Positions 13,053 through 25,435 of a stretch of DNA of 64,000 bases are shown here, in pieces. Below the pieces are notes generated by a model, which saw nothing but the letters and a program-made list of their open reading frames with translations, had not been told where the DNA came from and made no database searches. The stretch lies in assembly GCA_019925105.1 (NCBI GenBank), contig JAHGAU010000006.1:806001-870000 (forward strand). Reading direction: 5' to 3'. The translations under genes and the position numbers were made by a program. Position 1 is the stretch's first letter. The number at the start of each line of letters is the position of its first letter. The stretch comes from Niebla homalea (taxonomy: Eukaryota; Ascomycota; Lecanoromycetes; Lecanorales; Ramalinaceae).

Positions 13053-16000
13053 AATTTTAAGCCCGGTTAATAAGATAATTAATCGTAATATATTATTTAA
13101 GTAATAGTTTTATTTAAGTAATATCTATAATATTTATATAATTATTTAAAACCGTAAAATAATTATAATTTTAACCTTTAATACCTTAATAAGTAATTAT
13201 AATTATAAGGATATTAAAAAGGATAGCTTAACGTAATAATACTTACTTTATTAAGCATAATATATATTTTATATTTCCGGTAATAATAATACCTAAAATA
13301 AAAGGATAATATCGTTATTATTTAAGGTATTTACCGTAAGAACTATTAAATTACCCTTAAATATTTTTAAAGAATCCCTTATAAAGTTAACTTTATATAA
13401 GTTTCTTAAGCTTAATAATAATAACTTCCGTAAATAAAGTTAAACTATAAAACGTTTTTTAAGAAATTATTTATTATAAGGTATTATAAATAATTTAACT
13501 TTATACTTTTAAGTCCCGTTTTAAGTTAAGATTTAAATTATATACGCCGACTTTATTACCGGTATACTTATAAATAACGTAATAATAATATAGAGATTAT
13601 ATATCTTAATAAGTAAGGACGTTATATTATTTTAAATTTACTTAACGTAAAGTAAAATCTATTTCGTAAAAAGTAAGGGAAAGTTAATCCCTTTATTAAT
13701 AAAAATCCTTATTATAAAGGCTTAAAAGGATAACGGAGTAAATAAAGTCGTTATATTTATAAAGAGAATAAATAAATAAATAAATTAAATTAATAAAACC
13801 GTTATATTAAATAATATTTATCTAAGCCTTATAATTATAAACTTATTTTAAGAAGTATATAAGTTTAACCTTACTATATACCGGCTTAAGAATAATAAGG
13901 ATATATTTAATAATAAGAAAGTTATTTAAAAACTTAAAATAATTAAAATTAATACGGTTAAAAAATAGATTATTAATACCGTAATAATAAGGGTAAATAA
14001 AGAAGATAATATTAAACCCCGCCGCGTAATAAAATGCTATAATTGCCAGAAAATAGGCTATATAATTAAAGACTATAATAAAGAAAACGTAAAAGTAAGC
14101 GGTAAAAACGGTAAAAAGGCCAGTAAGGATAAAATTAAAAAAGCAAAGAAACCTAAGAAATAAATAGTTCAATTTAAGTTTAAATAAGTTAAAAGGATTA
14201 TAGTTAAAAATAATAAGGAATTTAAAGAATTAAGCTTTATTACCGTTAATAAGAAAAAGTATAATATTAAAGAGTTAACGTTTATATTTATCGATAATAA
14301 TAATAACTTTATTACTTTCTTAATAAAAAACGGATTAACCTTAATAAGTTTTTAAAAAACTATTAAAACGATAAAAATCTATATAATTTAGCTTTATATA
14401 AACTTAATAATAATACCGCCACGGTAAATCTAAATAATCCCAGTCTTTATAACGGCGATAATAAGGTAAAAAATATTATTATAATAAATAATATAAGTAA
14501 TAAAAAAACCCACCTATTTAAGAATAATTTATATAATTAAATAATAAAATAAGTACGGAAAAAATGCGACTTTTTTTAAAATAATAAAAGCTTAAACCCT
14601 ATAAAATCCGTAAATACCGGTAATAATAATTATACTTTAATAATAATAAGGGGTAACTCCCCAGTAAAATAAGCTAAAATATACCGTCTAAAGATAAAAA
14701 AACCCTTTAAATAATAAATTTTAACGCTATAAAATATATATATATTTAAAGAGGTATATTTCGGAGTTTTAAAAAAAAGATTATAAGGGTAACAATAAAG
14801 GGCAAAAGCTCCTTAAACTTACTTAAACGTAATAACGTAATAATTAAGATAAACGGTTAAAAACGTATTATTTAAAACGTATTATAGGTTCCTTACTTAA
14901 GATTTAACCTTTTATTTATTTTAGCCTTAAAGGATAAAAGTATAAGTATTATTTTCAGTAAATATAAAGTAAAAATTACGTAAAAAAATCGACTTATTAC
15001 GGTAAAATACTGGTATAAAAAGCTTTATTTACTTATATATATCCGGAAAAACGTTACGTTAATAATTAATAAAGAAAACTTGGATCTTATACTTTATAAA
15101 TTATAAAGTAAGAAAAACGGTAAGGTTAAACGTAACGGTAATAAGATTACTTAAGGACGTAAAAAAGGTAACGATAAACTCTTTATAATTTTCTATAACC
15201 GTTTAAATTATCCAGGTATAATTAAGCTATATATTATATATAAAACGGCATTAAAAATATTAAAGATATCGGCCTTAAAAGACTTTTTTTATAATATATA
15301 TAAGAATAATAAACTTATAAAAAGTATATATAAATATTATTATATAAAAGAAATAAAGCCTAAGTTTTATCTTTTTATAACGTTTAAAGCCCTTATAATA
15401 TTAAAATACCGATCCCCGGAATAATACCCTTTAAATATTACTTATCCGTTATTAATGAAATTACGGGGTAATTAAGTTTTACCTTATTAATAATAAAAGT
15501 TAAAATAATTAATTAAGTCTTATTTATTATTAACGTACTTAATTATAAGGAAAATAATATTATAGTTAAATACGTCCATATTAATAATATAAAGGAATTT
15601 TAAGCCCTTAAAGCGGCCGTTAAAGAACGTAATATTATTATAAAATATATTACGTATTATATACTTAAATAAAATAGCGTAATTAAACGGTTTAACTAAA
15701 TAATTACGATAATAATTTAATATATAATATATTATATTAAATTATTAAATAATTTTTAAGTTTTTACGGTTATATATATTAATTAATTAAGATAAAAGCT
15801 TCCCTTTATAAAGGAAGTAAACTTTTTAAAAGGTAAATAAAAATAAAACTTTTTATTAAAAATAAAAGAACGTTTAAGATATTATATAAAGTAAGTATAC
15901 TTAAAGAAACGAGACGATTAAAACTAAATGAAATCACTATTAATAATATTTACTTAAAAATTATATTAAGCTTATAATTATACGTTTATATATTTTATAA

Positions 16001-18289
16001 AAGGAATATAGAAATTATTATAAATTTAAAGATCTTTAATAAAAAAACAGTAACGTACTTATTATTATAACTTATTATTAAAGATATATTATTAACTTTA
16101 AAGCCGATAATCCTTATTAATAATAACGTAGCTTATTATAAAAATAAATACGTATTAAACGGGTTTAAAGGATCTAATAAAAATAAGCCTATATTAACTT
16201 ATACTTATCCGATTCCTTAAAATAAAGAAAATTATAATATAGATCCCGTAAATTTTAATCTCCCTTAGGTTAACGATAAAATCTTTAATTAAATAAAGTA
16301 AAATAGGAAAGATATACTATTAAAAATCTATAAAATAATAAATAAAATATTTATTTAAAAAAAGAATTTAAGAAAGCTCGTTAAAAATTTTAAAAATATT
16401 AAAAATCCTATAAATTATAAAAACTATAATAATAACGGGGCTTTTAATTTATTTTTATTAAAGGGAGTTAATATCCTTATTTTACTTAAGGATATTTACG
16501 ATTTTATCCTGGTTTATTAATAAACAGGTAAGACCTTATTAATACCAAGATATACTCCGGAAAATAAAATAGATATAAATAATAACGTTAACGATAAGCT
16601 TAAAATTAACCGTTTTTATTAAGGTTATTATTATTATAATCCTTACGTATTTAATATTAATTTTAATAATATTATTCTTATTATTACGGTTTATATTAAT
16701 TTACTTATTTATTAATAAGCTATAAAATTTTTAAACCGATTTAAATAAATTAAAACTATTAATAAAAAGATTATAAGTTTATTATTAAATAAAACCTAAA
16801 AATTTATAAATAAACCGAAGGACTATAAGTTTATTAACTTTAAGTAAATATTTAAGAAAAATTCTTTACTTTAAGCCTTATTAATAAATATAAGGTAAGG
16901 CTTATTATAAAGGGCTTTACTTAAAAGTAAAATATTAACTATAAAGAAATTTTTTTATTTACTTTAAGGTATAAGTTACTTTGCTTACTTTTGGTACTTA
17001 CGGTTATCTATAGACTTTAACTATAGCTTTTAAACGTTATTATTACGTACTTAAACGGTAATTTAAATAAAAAGATTTATATAAGTATTCTTAAGGATAT
17101 TCCGATAATTTAATAAAATACCAGTAAATATTTTCGCTTACTTAAAGGCCTTTATAAGCTTAAATAATTAAGAAGGATTTAAGCTAAGAAATTTCAATTA
17201 CGGCTTTATAAATTCAGTTTTATCTTTATTTAAGTTAATCTATATATATTTATTAAGAAGTTTAATAAAGAAATATATTTAATAGCCCTTTACGTTAATA
17301 ATATCGTTATTATTATTAAAAGCTTAAAGATTTATAAGTAAGTAAAAAATTACTTAACTTTAATATTTAAGTTTATTAAAGAAAACCCGTTAAAAATAAT
17401 CCTTAAAATATAAATATTTTAAAATAATAATATTATTATTATAAATTAAATAAATTATATTATTAACGTCCTTAAAAAGTATTATATAATAAACTATAAT
17501 AATATTAATATCCCGATAAACGGATATAAAGGTATATAAATAGCTTAACTTAATAAATAATAAATAAATTAATATATTTATTAATAACTTCTTAGTAAGC
17601 TTATATTCCTTTAAATTATTACCCGTCTGGATTTAATTTTTTTAATCTTAAAATTAAGTTAATTTTATAATAACCCTATTATTTAATATTAAAATTATTT
17701 AATATGGGTGCTTAAATACTTAAAGAGTATATTAAATTTAAATTTATATTTTTAACGTAACGGCAGATTACTTAAATACTTTATAGATATTATATTTATT
17801 AATAATAAAAATAATAAAAGGTTATTATATAACTTTATAATATTAAATACCGGTATAATATATATATAGTATACTCGGAAATAGCGTATTATTATTACCT
17901 TTACTATAGAAGCCGAGTATATAACTTTTTCCGAAGGGTATAAGGCGAATATTTAATTTATAAAGTAAATCGATAAGATTAGATTCTTTAAAGATTACGG
18001 GCTTATCGTTTTATTTAATAATAATAACGGTAATATTTCTTTTATTAAGAATCCGGAGAATTATTTATAAATTAAGTATATCGACGTTTAATATTACTTT
18101 ATTTAAGAAAAAATATAAGAAAGCCTTATCTTAATAAAATATATTAATATTAAGGATTAACTTGTAAATATTATAATAAAGCCTTTATTAAAATAACCCT
18201 TTAAAATAAATTAATTAAAGTTCGGATTATATTTAATAAGTTAATAATAATATTATCGTCGTAAATTTATCGTAACTTTAAAGAGGGAG

Positions 18290-18587
18290 TAATATACGGG
18301 GTATTCCGCGGTAATATACGGGGGTATTCCGCGGTTATCTTAATAGCCCCTATATTAAAGACCCTATCGCATAAAGGCCTACCAGACGGCCTTTTATTAA
18401 CGGTATTATAGGTGTATCGGTGTATAAGGTACGGTGAGTATACGGTTATTAAATGGTCCTTAAGATGGACACAAATACGGTCGTTGTCACGGTGTAATTA
18501 GACAAGCATAGTGGTAGACTCAATATAAGTGATTCGGCTTACTCACCCTTCCCCTGCACCCTGCACCCATTTGCGCATATTGCATCA
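18290..18587 (+). repeat. Copia copy 2, 3' LTR
   Basis: This 298-bp LTR is one base shorter than its partner because of a missing G in the first tandem unit. RIP changes fade from left to right, and the last about 120 bases are intact and end TGCATCA. The CorA-like gene starts only 71 bases beyond it, so this LTR now forms most of that gene's upstream region. Confidence 0.93.
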
Positions 18588-18657
18588 GGAACCTAGAGGC
18601 TTGGCACAACATTCCTGATGATGCCGAACGAGTCGAAAAGTGATATGAAAAGGCCGC

Positions 18658-20521
18658 ATGCTGGCTGCCGTGCACGACGAATGCTGGTCCTTAGCAATCT
18701 CCAGGCGTCCACCTTGCATTATGCAGCAGCACAACGATCGGGAGTGGTTCGACCGCCAGGAATCCCATTTGCATGGGTGTGGCCCTTTGAAGCTCTACAA
18801 TGATATGTGCTACGTGGGAAAGGACTTTAGGAGAAAGGAAACGCAGATTTTCGTTCGAGATCCCAGCTTGATATGGCTGGAGCGCTGGCGTGCAGTTCGT
18901 CTTTCAGGGGAAGCTGATGTCGGATGCTCTGAAGTCATTGAAAAGTCCGTGATTGTTTCAGAAAACGATCTTGTATCCCACTTAGAGGTATGGCACCTCA
19001 AGAAATGCAACGATAAATTGAGTCACTCACAGCTCCTCACATCAGGCTGGATCAGCAGAGAAGCATTCGCTGAAATGTTTGTGAGCCAGTATTGCCTACA
19101 CACAAGCTCAAGCATAAGCTGACTTTTAATACAGCTTCATCTTGCACGCTACAAGCTGGAGTCGCCTAAAGATCAACTCGAGCATGTTTCTTCAGTTGTT
19201 CCGATCCTATCGGCTTCTTCCTGCGTTCTGGGATCTTATGAGTACCTTTGGGCATAAGACCGATGAGTCAGACACGTATTTTGGTGGTTGTTTTAGATCT
19301 CTTAGGAGCAATACTCAAGGGATCTCATCCCAGTATTATGGTTGCTCCCTCTCGTACTACATGATAAGTCTTGGGTAGTTTTAACAAGAGATAGATATCT
19401 GTTACAATTTCCGCTATGTTCGGTTGCATGAGAGAAGGGAAGGCTACCCCTGGGTTTTCCGTAATTTTGCCGTATATCACCGATTAACCACTTCCGGAGA
19501 ATCGACTTGGATCTTCGTTGGTTTACCAAAATCTCTTCAAGAACAGCTTGAAACTGTGTATCGGACCCGAGAATCGCCAGAGCCGAGCCCCGTCCTTTGG
19601 CATCTTGCTTTTTTGGGAGATGCTCTGCGAGATTGGCGCTCTTTCGTCAATTTCCTCGATAAGAGTTTTGAAGACATTGTAGGCCACGAAATGGTTCGCG
19701 AGTTAGGGATTGACTAACGATATAATCACAGTGGGAAGTAGTTGCCTTTTCAGAGCTCAACAGTGATGGCAAGACCGACTTTCAGCTCAATTTCTCGAAA
19801 TGCCAAAGGCTCGGCTTGCTACGTAAGCAGTTGGAGAGAACTGCAGAGGTCTTGCATTTGAACGCCGTTGTTGCTCGAGGCATTGTAGCTTATGCTCGTG
19901 AACTTGAGCGAGAAGGTCTGCTTAAAAGCATTGATTGCAGGCAGATGGTGGTAAAGGTACAAGAGGAACTGTCTGCGGTCCAAATACATGTGCGTAAGAT
20001 CCAGACTCTTCTCAATTCTTCTGATTTTGCAGCCAAGTTGGTAGGTTTTCCTTATTCCTGACAAGACTTTCTAGACGGACTAATTGTATCGTAAGCTGTT
20101 CAAGCTTTTGGGATTCCGCAATGATGGCTTACACTACGCCAATGGCAAAGACTTGAAGGAATTTGCGAGTCGTGCATCTATTAACAGCAGTAGCATGATG
20201 GCGCTAAGCCGAGAGACGAGTCTTGACACACGCGCTATGAAATTGGCTGGATTAATTGCATTAATTTACTTGCCAGCAGGCTTGGTAGCTGTGAGTTGAG
20301 ATACCCTTCTACTCGGGGTTGCACACGAAGCTGAAGAAAGATGTGGCCAGTCATTATTCAGCACGGAATTGATTGTCCTTGGCTCAAAACCGCAATTCTA
20401 TATCCGTAAAGAGATATGGCTCTTTTTTGTGCTAACGATTGTTCTGGGCCTTTTGACCATTGTGTTCCTGTGGGTTGTAGAGCGACAGCAGAAGCGATCA
20501 CTAGTCCAACGAATCCAATGA
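18658..20521 (+). CDS. CorA-like two-helix membrane protein, six exons
   Basis: I read exons 18658-19088, 19135-19340, 19389-19678, 19732-20040, 20096-20290 and 20351-20521, which join in frame to about 533 residues. Introns are 46-60 nt; the first and third have clear branch sites (GCTGAC, GACTAAC). The second uses a weak GTTGCT donor and is the least certain. The soluble part has blocks typical of ascomycete CorA-like proteins (SWSRLKI, CYNFRYV, PWVFRNFAVYH), then a helical stretch. The end has two hydrophobic segments: about 462-477, containing YLP where CorA channels have the GMN region, and about 499-520, followed by a basic tail. Classical CorA moves Mg2+ through GMN; that motif is absent, so transport is unproven. 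An in-frame TGA lies just upstream of the chosen ATG. It converges on the kinase-ankyrin gene 273 bases away. Confidence 0.82.
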
Positions 20522-20794
20522 GGGGTAGACTATCTACAGACGGGGTAATAAAGGGATTCATTGCGTCAGAAGACTTCACAGGGCGTAGTACAGACAATGC
20601 CATTACCGAAGTGATATAGTATCTTTACCAAGTGCCCTTGCCGTAGTGATGAGAGGGATTGCACTTGCTTGGTGTCCAGATCTCAAGCTGTCACAGGGTC
20701 GTCCCTGGTATTGCCGGTGACGAGCGTTTTTATCCAGATTGTGCTCCAGTATTCCTATGTGGATTTAAAACCCTGACAAGGACCCTCTTCTTAT

Positions 20795-23700
20795 CTAGTG
20801 CTCGGTCACAGACTTGCGAGGCTGAAACGCATCTTCGTTGGGCGCTAACAGTTTGCGTATTGCTATCAAGCGTCTGCAATAATCGGGGTGACTGCTCAGA
20901 GGAACGTCCAAGTATTCAAGTTGGCTTTCCGCCGCAGCTTTCTCGTCAACTACGAAGCTTGGAGGATATTCGAGATAATGATCTAGCAGATCTAGCACAC
21001 TCTTACCTGTGTCGGGTAATTCTGTAATGCAGCCATGCTCTACCAGAACCTTGGCGCAATGAATCACCCCGAAGAGCACAGCGAAGGCAATCGGACTTAA
21101 ACCTTGAAAGTTGACTTCGTTCACCAAATTACGGCGCCGGGCCACTGAATGGTTGAGAAACATCTCGAAAATTGACTCCACTGCCTTATCGTCGCCGTCA
21201 CAACGGCGGCTCTGAATTTTGAACCCTCTGTAGATGATAAGGTGGGAGAGAGTATGCTTATGGCCCCCTAAGATTCCGAAGTTTGTACTGCAGCCTCGAT
21301 CAAGAAGCATCTCGGCCACTTGCCAACAGCCCCCAGTCAATGCTTCAGCAACTGCAGTGAGACAGCATTCCATGCCAACATTGACATGGTCGGTCTCGAT
21401 TTCAGGATCTGCTCCGTGGTCAAGCAGGATCCGAACGTATTCATGTGCGTCCTCTTCATACGCAAGTCTAGCCACGAGGTGAAGAGCCGTGTGCCCACGA
21501 TGTTTCTCGTTCATCGAAGATCTGACTCGACCTGCTAGCAGTCTAACGACGGCGACTGGGGCTTGGACAGCACAGGCGTCTTTCAGAGCACCACGGGCAG
21601 CCCTGAGTTCGTTCGACGGATTATTCTCGGGTTCCAAGGAGGCCCCACGGTCGATCAAAAGCTCTATAGTTCTCAAGACCTTCGAAGGGCTTGCAACGGA
21701 TGCGCTGCACGCAAGTAGTGCTTGGGTCAGGGCTGTTGAGCCATGACGCCAATCTCGGTCATTTACATTTGCGCCTTTGTCGAGGTATTCTCTAACCAGT
21801 ATCACATTGAAACTCACAGCAGCCCTGCCAAGAGGCGTATAGAAATCAGAGTCGCGGACTGTTGAACATGGGTGAATTGGGAAGACCAAGCCAGCGCGAT
21901 CGAGAGCATCTATCATTCTCGGATATGCATTTTCGTGGAATTCTCCATGAACACACCAACGCTGGAAGTCATTGGGAACCCCGACACCGATGTGATTCCA
22001 GAGTCGTTCTGCTTCTTGAGGTGCAAGATCGGATAAGCCGTCGCTCGTTGTGATGAATATTTCCAGAATGTCAGTACAGACTAGCCCTAGTACAAAGTCC
22101 AGGCTTCCGAAGGATTTGTCGTAGCAATATTTGCTTCTAACATGGGCTCCATGACTTAATAAAACCTTAACAGCGCATGAATTGCGACAGGAGCACGCCC
22201 AGGTTAAGGGTGTTTCAAATAGCGACAGCCCTAAGGTGTCAAAATGAAGGGCGACATTGACCGGAATATGACTATTTATCAAAGCCCCATTTTGTAACAA
22301 CAAGCCTACAATTTGTGGTATTTCCTCGGGTGGCAGTAAGATTATCCAGTGTAGTGGGGACACATTGACTGAATCATTTATCGAGGCATCGGCTTTGTGC
22401 GACAGCAGTAAACGAATAAGTGGAATACTCGCGATTCGACACGCCAAGTGAAGAGGTGTGAGACCCTCTGAGGTCTGCAAGTCTACGTCACATCCAGCCT
22501 CGACTAAGGCATCGATCACTTGCTCGTCCTCTTCGAGGATAGCTTGGTGAAGCAAGAGACTGTTGTGTGCATGCTGCCGAATATCTTGATCTGTTAGACC
22601 AGCAAGTTTTGCCGCCTGATCCCTAAGGCAGTCATCAGTTTGGAACCTCTTACGGAGACGGAGAAAGCCTGGGGCAAGGACACGTAATTCTTCGGTCCAA
22701 AAAATCCGTACCGCATTGGCATAAAATTCGTCCGAGGGCAATCTTTCCAATAATTGGAGCTTCCTCTTGAGGATGTTGCATTTTGGCCCGTCCAGAATGA
22801 CTTGTGGAATCGGCAGGCTGTTTGCAGCAAAAACACGCTGTCCTATAAGGAAGGCACCGTGATAGCCATAAAGCGCTGAAGCTGCAAGCCAATTGAATGC
22901 TTCGTATTCACCCAATGGAGGGGAATAGCGCCCGAGAGTACATAGCAGGAATAGCTCAAAACAAGCTTTACCCTTATGCTCTCCGGCACAGGAATTGCTT
23001 GTTTTGAATAACACCTCATTCCATACCTTTCGTCCGAGTATATCCCTGTCAGAGAAATTTTGGAAGGAGAAAGCTAGAATCTAAGGACAATCAGCACGAT
23101 TGCGACTGAAAATTCATGATCAGACTAGTCAGACAAAGCTTTCTGACTGAGGCGGAACAGGATCCAGCAGACTCACGGAGTAATGATTGACCGTCTCTGG
23201 GCCCCTACCTAGTAGTGGCTTCATGTTTTCGTCAATACGGCTACTCTTAACGGTTACTTTTTGGATCAAAGCGATAGAAAAGTGATGTCTCACAAACATT
23301 CTCCAAGTACCTTCTTGATTCCATTCCATCCTTCCGGCAAGCGTTTCAGAGAATTGTGTTCAAGTGTCTGTTGAAAAACGGCTCTACATATATCTTCGAC
23401 ATCACGAACCAGCCATTTGGTTGCAATAGCGAATGAATTTGCCATCTCCAGTGTATCGAACAATCCTGTGAAGGTCAGCATATTTATTGATGTTGTAGCA
23501 ATACGATGAATGTAAGGATAGGTCTGAAATACCTGATGGATCCTGCATTAGTGCACGCCGGAATGTTTCTGTTGCGGAAGATTCGTAGTATCGTTTACCA
23601 TGGCTCAGAATTTCGAAAGCAAGCAGGCCATAGGAAAAGACATCGCACGAAGCCAGCTGATGAACAGGAAGGTGCACGGAGGACTCCTCATTTACTCTGC

Positions 23701-24523
23701 CCCGCCGTTGCATTTGTATTTCCGGTGCGTTGTAAACAGGGGTGCCACCATAGCGGGGCTCGCTGTAGTCGAGTAATGCATTTTCAAAATCGGAAATTTT
23801 TGCTATGAACCTGCGCTGCGAAAAAGGAAAAATGAGAACATTCTCTTGCTTGACGTCGCCGTGAATAACCAAAGACGCATGGACGGCTTCTAAGCCGCAG
23901 GCTACATCAGCACATATGGCTTTCAACTCATTGTTCGAAAGGCTTTCCTGCAAAAGAAGCACGTTGAGACAACCAAAAGTAGCCAGCTCCATCACCAGCA
24001 TAGGCGCATAGCCCGATGAATCCTCGTCCCAGGCATAACCAAGAAGTTCGGGTATGTTTGGATGACATCGAAGAGGCGGGTGTGAGAGAACTTCGATTTC
24101 CAAAAGCACAGACCTCAGCCTCTTATCTATCGCCGCGCTCGGAGGATTTTTCTCTTCTGTAGCCTTAGGAACTGTGAATTTGGCTCGTTTGGTAGCTACC
24201 CAGGTGAATTGAGAATTTTTGTGCCCCTCTCTTAATCGCCTTTGCTGAACTTTGTATGTTGTGCCCTCACCCAGTCTGACACCGTGTTTTTCCATTGGGT
24301 CAAAGGTGATTTCTTTGAATCCAAGATTGGAACTAGCTCTCAACAACTCCGATATTAATGAGAAATTTGATGCGGCAGCCCCACCTTTTTGGTCTTCCAA
24401 TTTTCGTTGCAAGGATTGGGACATAGAGGGGATTAATGGCGAAGCGATGTCTGACGCCCAGGGTGGCTTGGATTCAAGCCAGTCATCTATATCCTTTCCG
24501 CTCGATATAGTTGATTGATTCAT
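20795..24523 (-). CDS. protein kinase-ankyrin repeat fusion, gene model uncertain in the middle
   Basis: Exon 1 (24523-23533) encodes a kinase domain: LGEGTTYKV (84-92), VATK (109-112), catalytic loop HGDVKQEN (221-228), DFE in place of DFG (245-247), APE (267-269) and DVFSYG (294-299). Intron 1 (23532-23466, GTATTT, branch TGCTGAC, ACAG) leads to exon 2. The C-terminal exon (from about 23045 to 20795) carries a helical start and roughly eight to ten ankyrin repeats, such as EGLTPLHLACRIASIPLIRL and HTALHLVARLAYEEDAHEYV. The link between them (23300-23046) is ambiguous. One model uses introns 23251-23205 and 23176-23046 and needs a one-base frameshift near 23290, which recovers a DPKSNR kinase-end motif. 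The other splices from GTACTT near 23311 and avoids the shift. Kinase plus ankyrin is a known ascomycete architecture. Two separate genes cannot be excluded. Confidence 0.75.
23046..23311 (-). other. ambiguous splice or frameshift segment in kinase-ankyrin gene
   Basis: The exon 2 frame ends in TGA at 23290-23292. The next frame then reads on into FYRFDPKSNR, resembling the end of a kinase domain. A 28-nt exon (23204-23177) between GTTAAG...GTAG and GTGAGT...ACAG introns would join in phase with the ankyrin part, but only after a one-base slip. An alternative donor AAG|GTACTT with acceptor GTTAAG, then CA|GTCAGA to CTGACAG, stays open without a slip but loses that motif. Confidence 0.5.
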
Positions 24524-24749
24524 TTTTGTTGAATAGACCTACCCAAGGGAATTGGAGCAATCGTAGTTAACTTGCATTGCTGCGGAACGTAGAGAACATC
24601 TTGCAAATTGTGATTTGACTCATGCTTGGCATTTAGTATTTAGTATGCTTGAGAAGCTTGCAAATGCTTGGCAAAAAAAATAAAACGCACTTCTCCCGAG
24701 ATTTTATTACCTACCACCATATGAATCTGTTGAAGCCTTACGTAACGTT
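24524..24749. other. upstream region of kinase-ankyrin gene
   Basis: These 226 bases of ordinary composition end where RIP-type AT-rich sequence begins near 24750. They should contain the promoter. No specific element was recognised. Confidence 0.4.
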
Positions 24750-25281
24750 TACTGTTATACTTATTACTTAATTATCGTATTAATAAGTGGATTTTTAATA
24801 TTTTATATTTAAAGACTATTTATTAATAGCTTTTTAGATAATTATAATAATAAAATACCGTAAGATTAACTCCTTTATTTAGTATACTATTCGTTTTTTA
24901 CTTTATACTTATTAACAGCTAATTATTATTATTAATAAAACGTATATATATTAAGTTATAGCCTCTAAATAGGAAAAACGTATATAAAAGTGTAGGTAAA
25001 TAAAGTTATTTAAGTAAATCTGTTATGTCCATATATAGCATGGGGGAGCATTCATAGGTGTAGGATACTCTTCATACGTAGAGGATAAATGATCCTTAGG
25101 ATCTTATCTGCATTTAAATAAAATTATTATTTATATATTATTATATTCTTTAATTTATATATTAATATTATATTAACGTATATCGCAAGATCTATTAATA
25201 AGAATTAAGGTATTAATTTATTAATTATAGCGGATACTTCCCCTATAACGGCATCAAAGGTATTATCTTTATAGCCTTTAA

Positions 25282-25337
25282 AATATCGTTTTTAATTTAT
25301 TTTTAAATACTTTTAAAGAAAGATTAAAAACGATATT
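25282..25337. repeat. 15-bp perfect inverted repeat, 26-base loop
   Basis: The arm AATATCGTTTTTAAT (25282-25296) is exactly repeated inverted at 25323-25337. Confidence 0.8.
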
Positions 25338-25371
25338 ATGGAAAAGATATATATATTATAGGTTTTTGAGT

Positions 25372-25435
25372 GTTACCGGATTTTAATATTATTATTTTAA
25401 TCTATTAATTTAACGCCCTATTAAAATCCGGTAAC
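25372..25435. repeat. 16-bp perfect inverted repeat, 32-base loop
   Basis: The arm GTTACCGGATTTTAAT (25372-25387) is exactly repeated inverted at 25420-25435. It keeps CCGG in both arms despite the AT-rich surroundings. Confidence 0.85.

Larger units (their letters stand above)
12754..18587 (+). mobile_element. Ty1/Copia LTR retrotransposon, copy 2, RIP-inactivated
   Basis: A 5834-bp element with LTRs at both ends and a perfect 5-bp target duplication GGAAC (12749-12753 and 18588-18592). The degraded coding region still shows the Copia order. A gag zinc knuckle at 14035-14076 keeps two Cys, with later His and Cys codons mutated to Tyr. The reverse transcriptase box at 17291-17305 reads Tyr-Val-Asn-Asn-Ile, from YVDDI by G to A change. 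The RNase H end at 17909-17920 reads EAEY. A purine tract (about 18279-18289) precedes the 3' LTR. All frames contain stops. It is in opposite orientation to copy 1 and was inserted between the kinase gene and the CorA-like gene. Confidence 0.94.

Noticed and set aside
13843..14172. 109-codon open frame on the minus strand inside Copia copy 2
   Set aside because: It is antisense to the gag zinc-knuckle region and consists of AT-driven Phe/Tyr/Ile codons; a by-product of RIP.
18618..18803. Alternative upstream start for the CorA-like gene at 18618
   Set aside because: It is in another frame and stops at 18803. The frame carrying the family motifs begins at 18658, after an in-frame TGA.
8314..24750. 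Gene islands as cargo of a Starship-type giant mobile element
   Set aside because: No tyrosine recombinase (DUF3435-like) gene or element boundary was seen.
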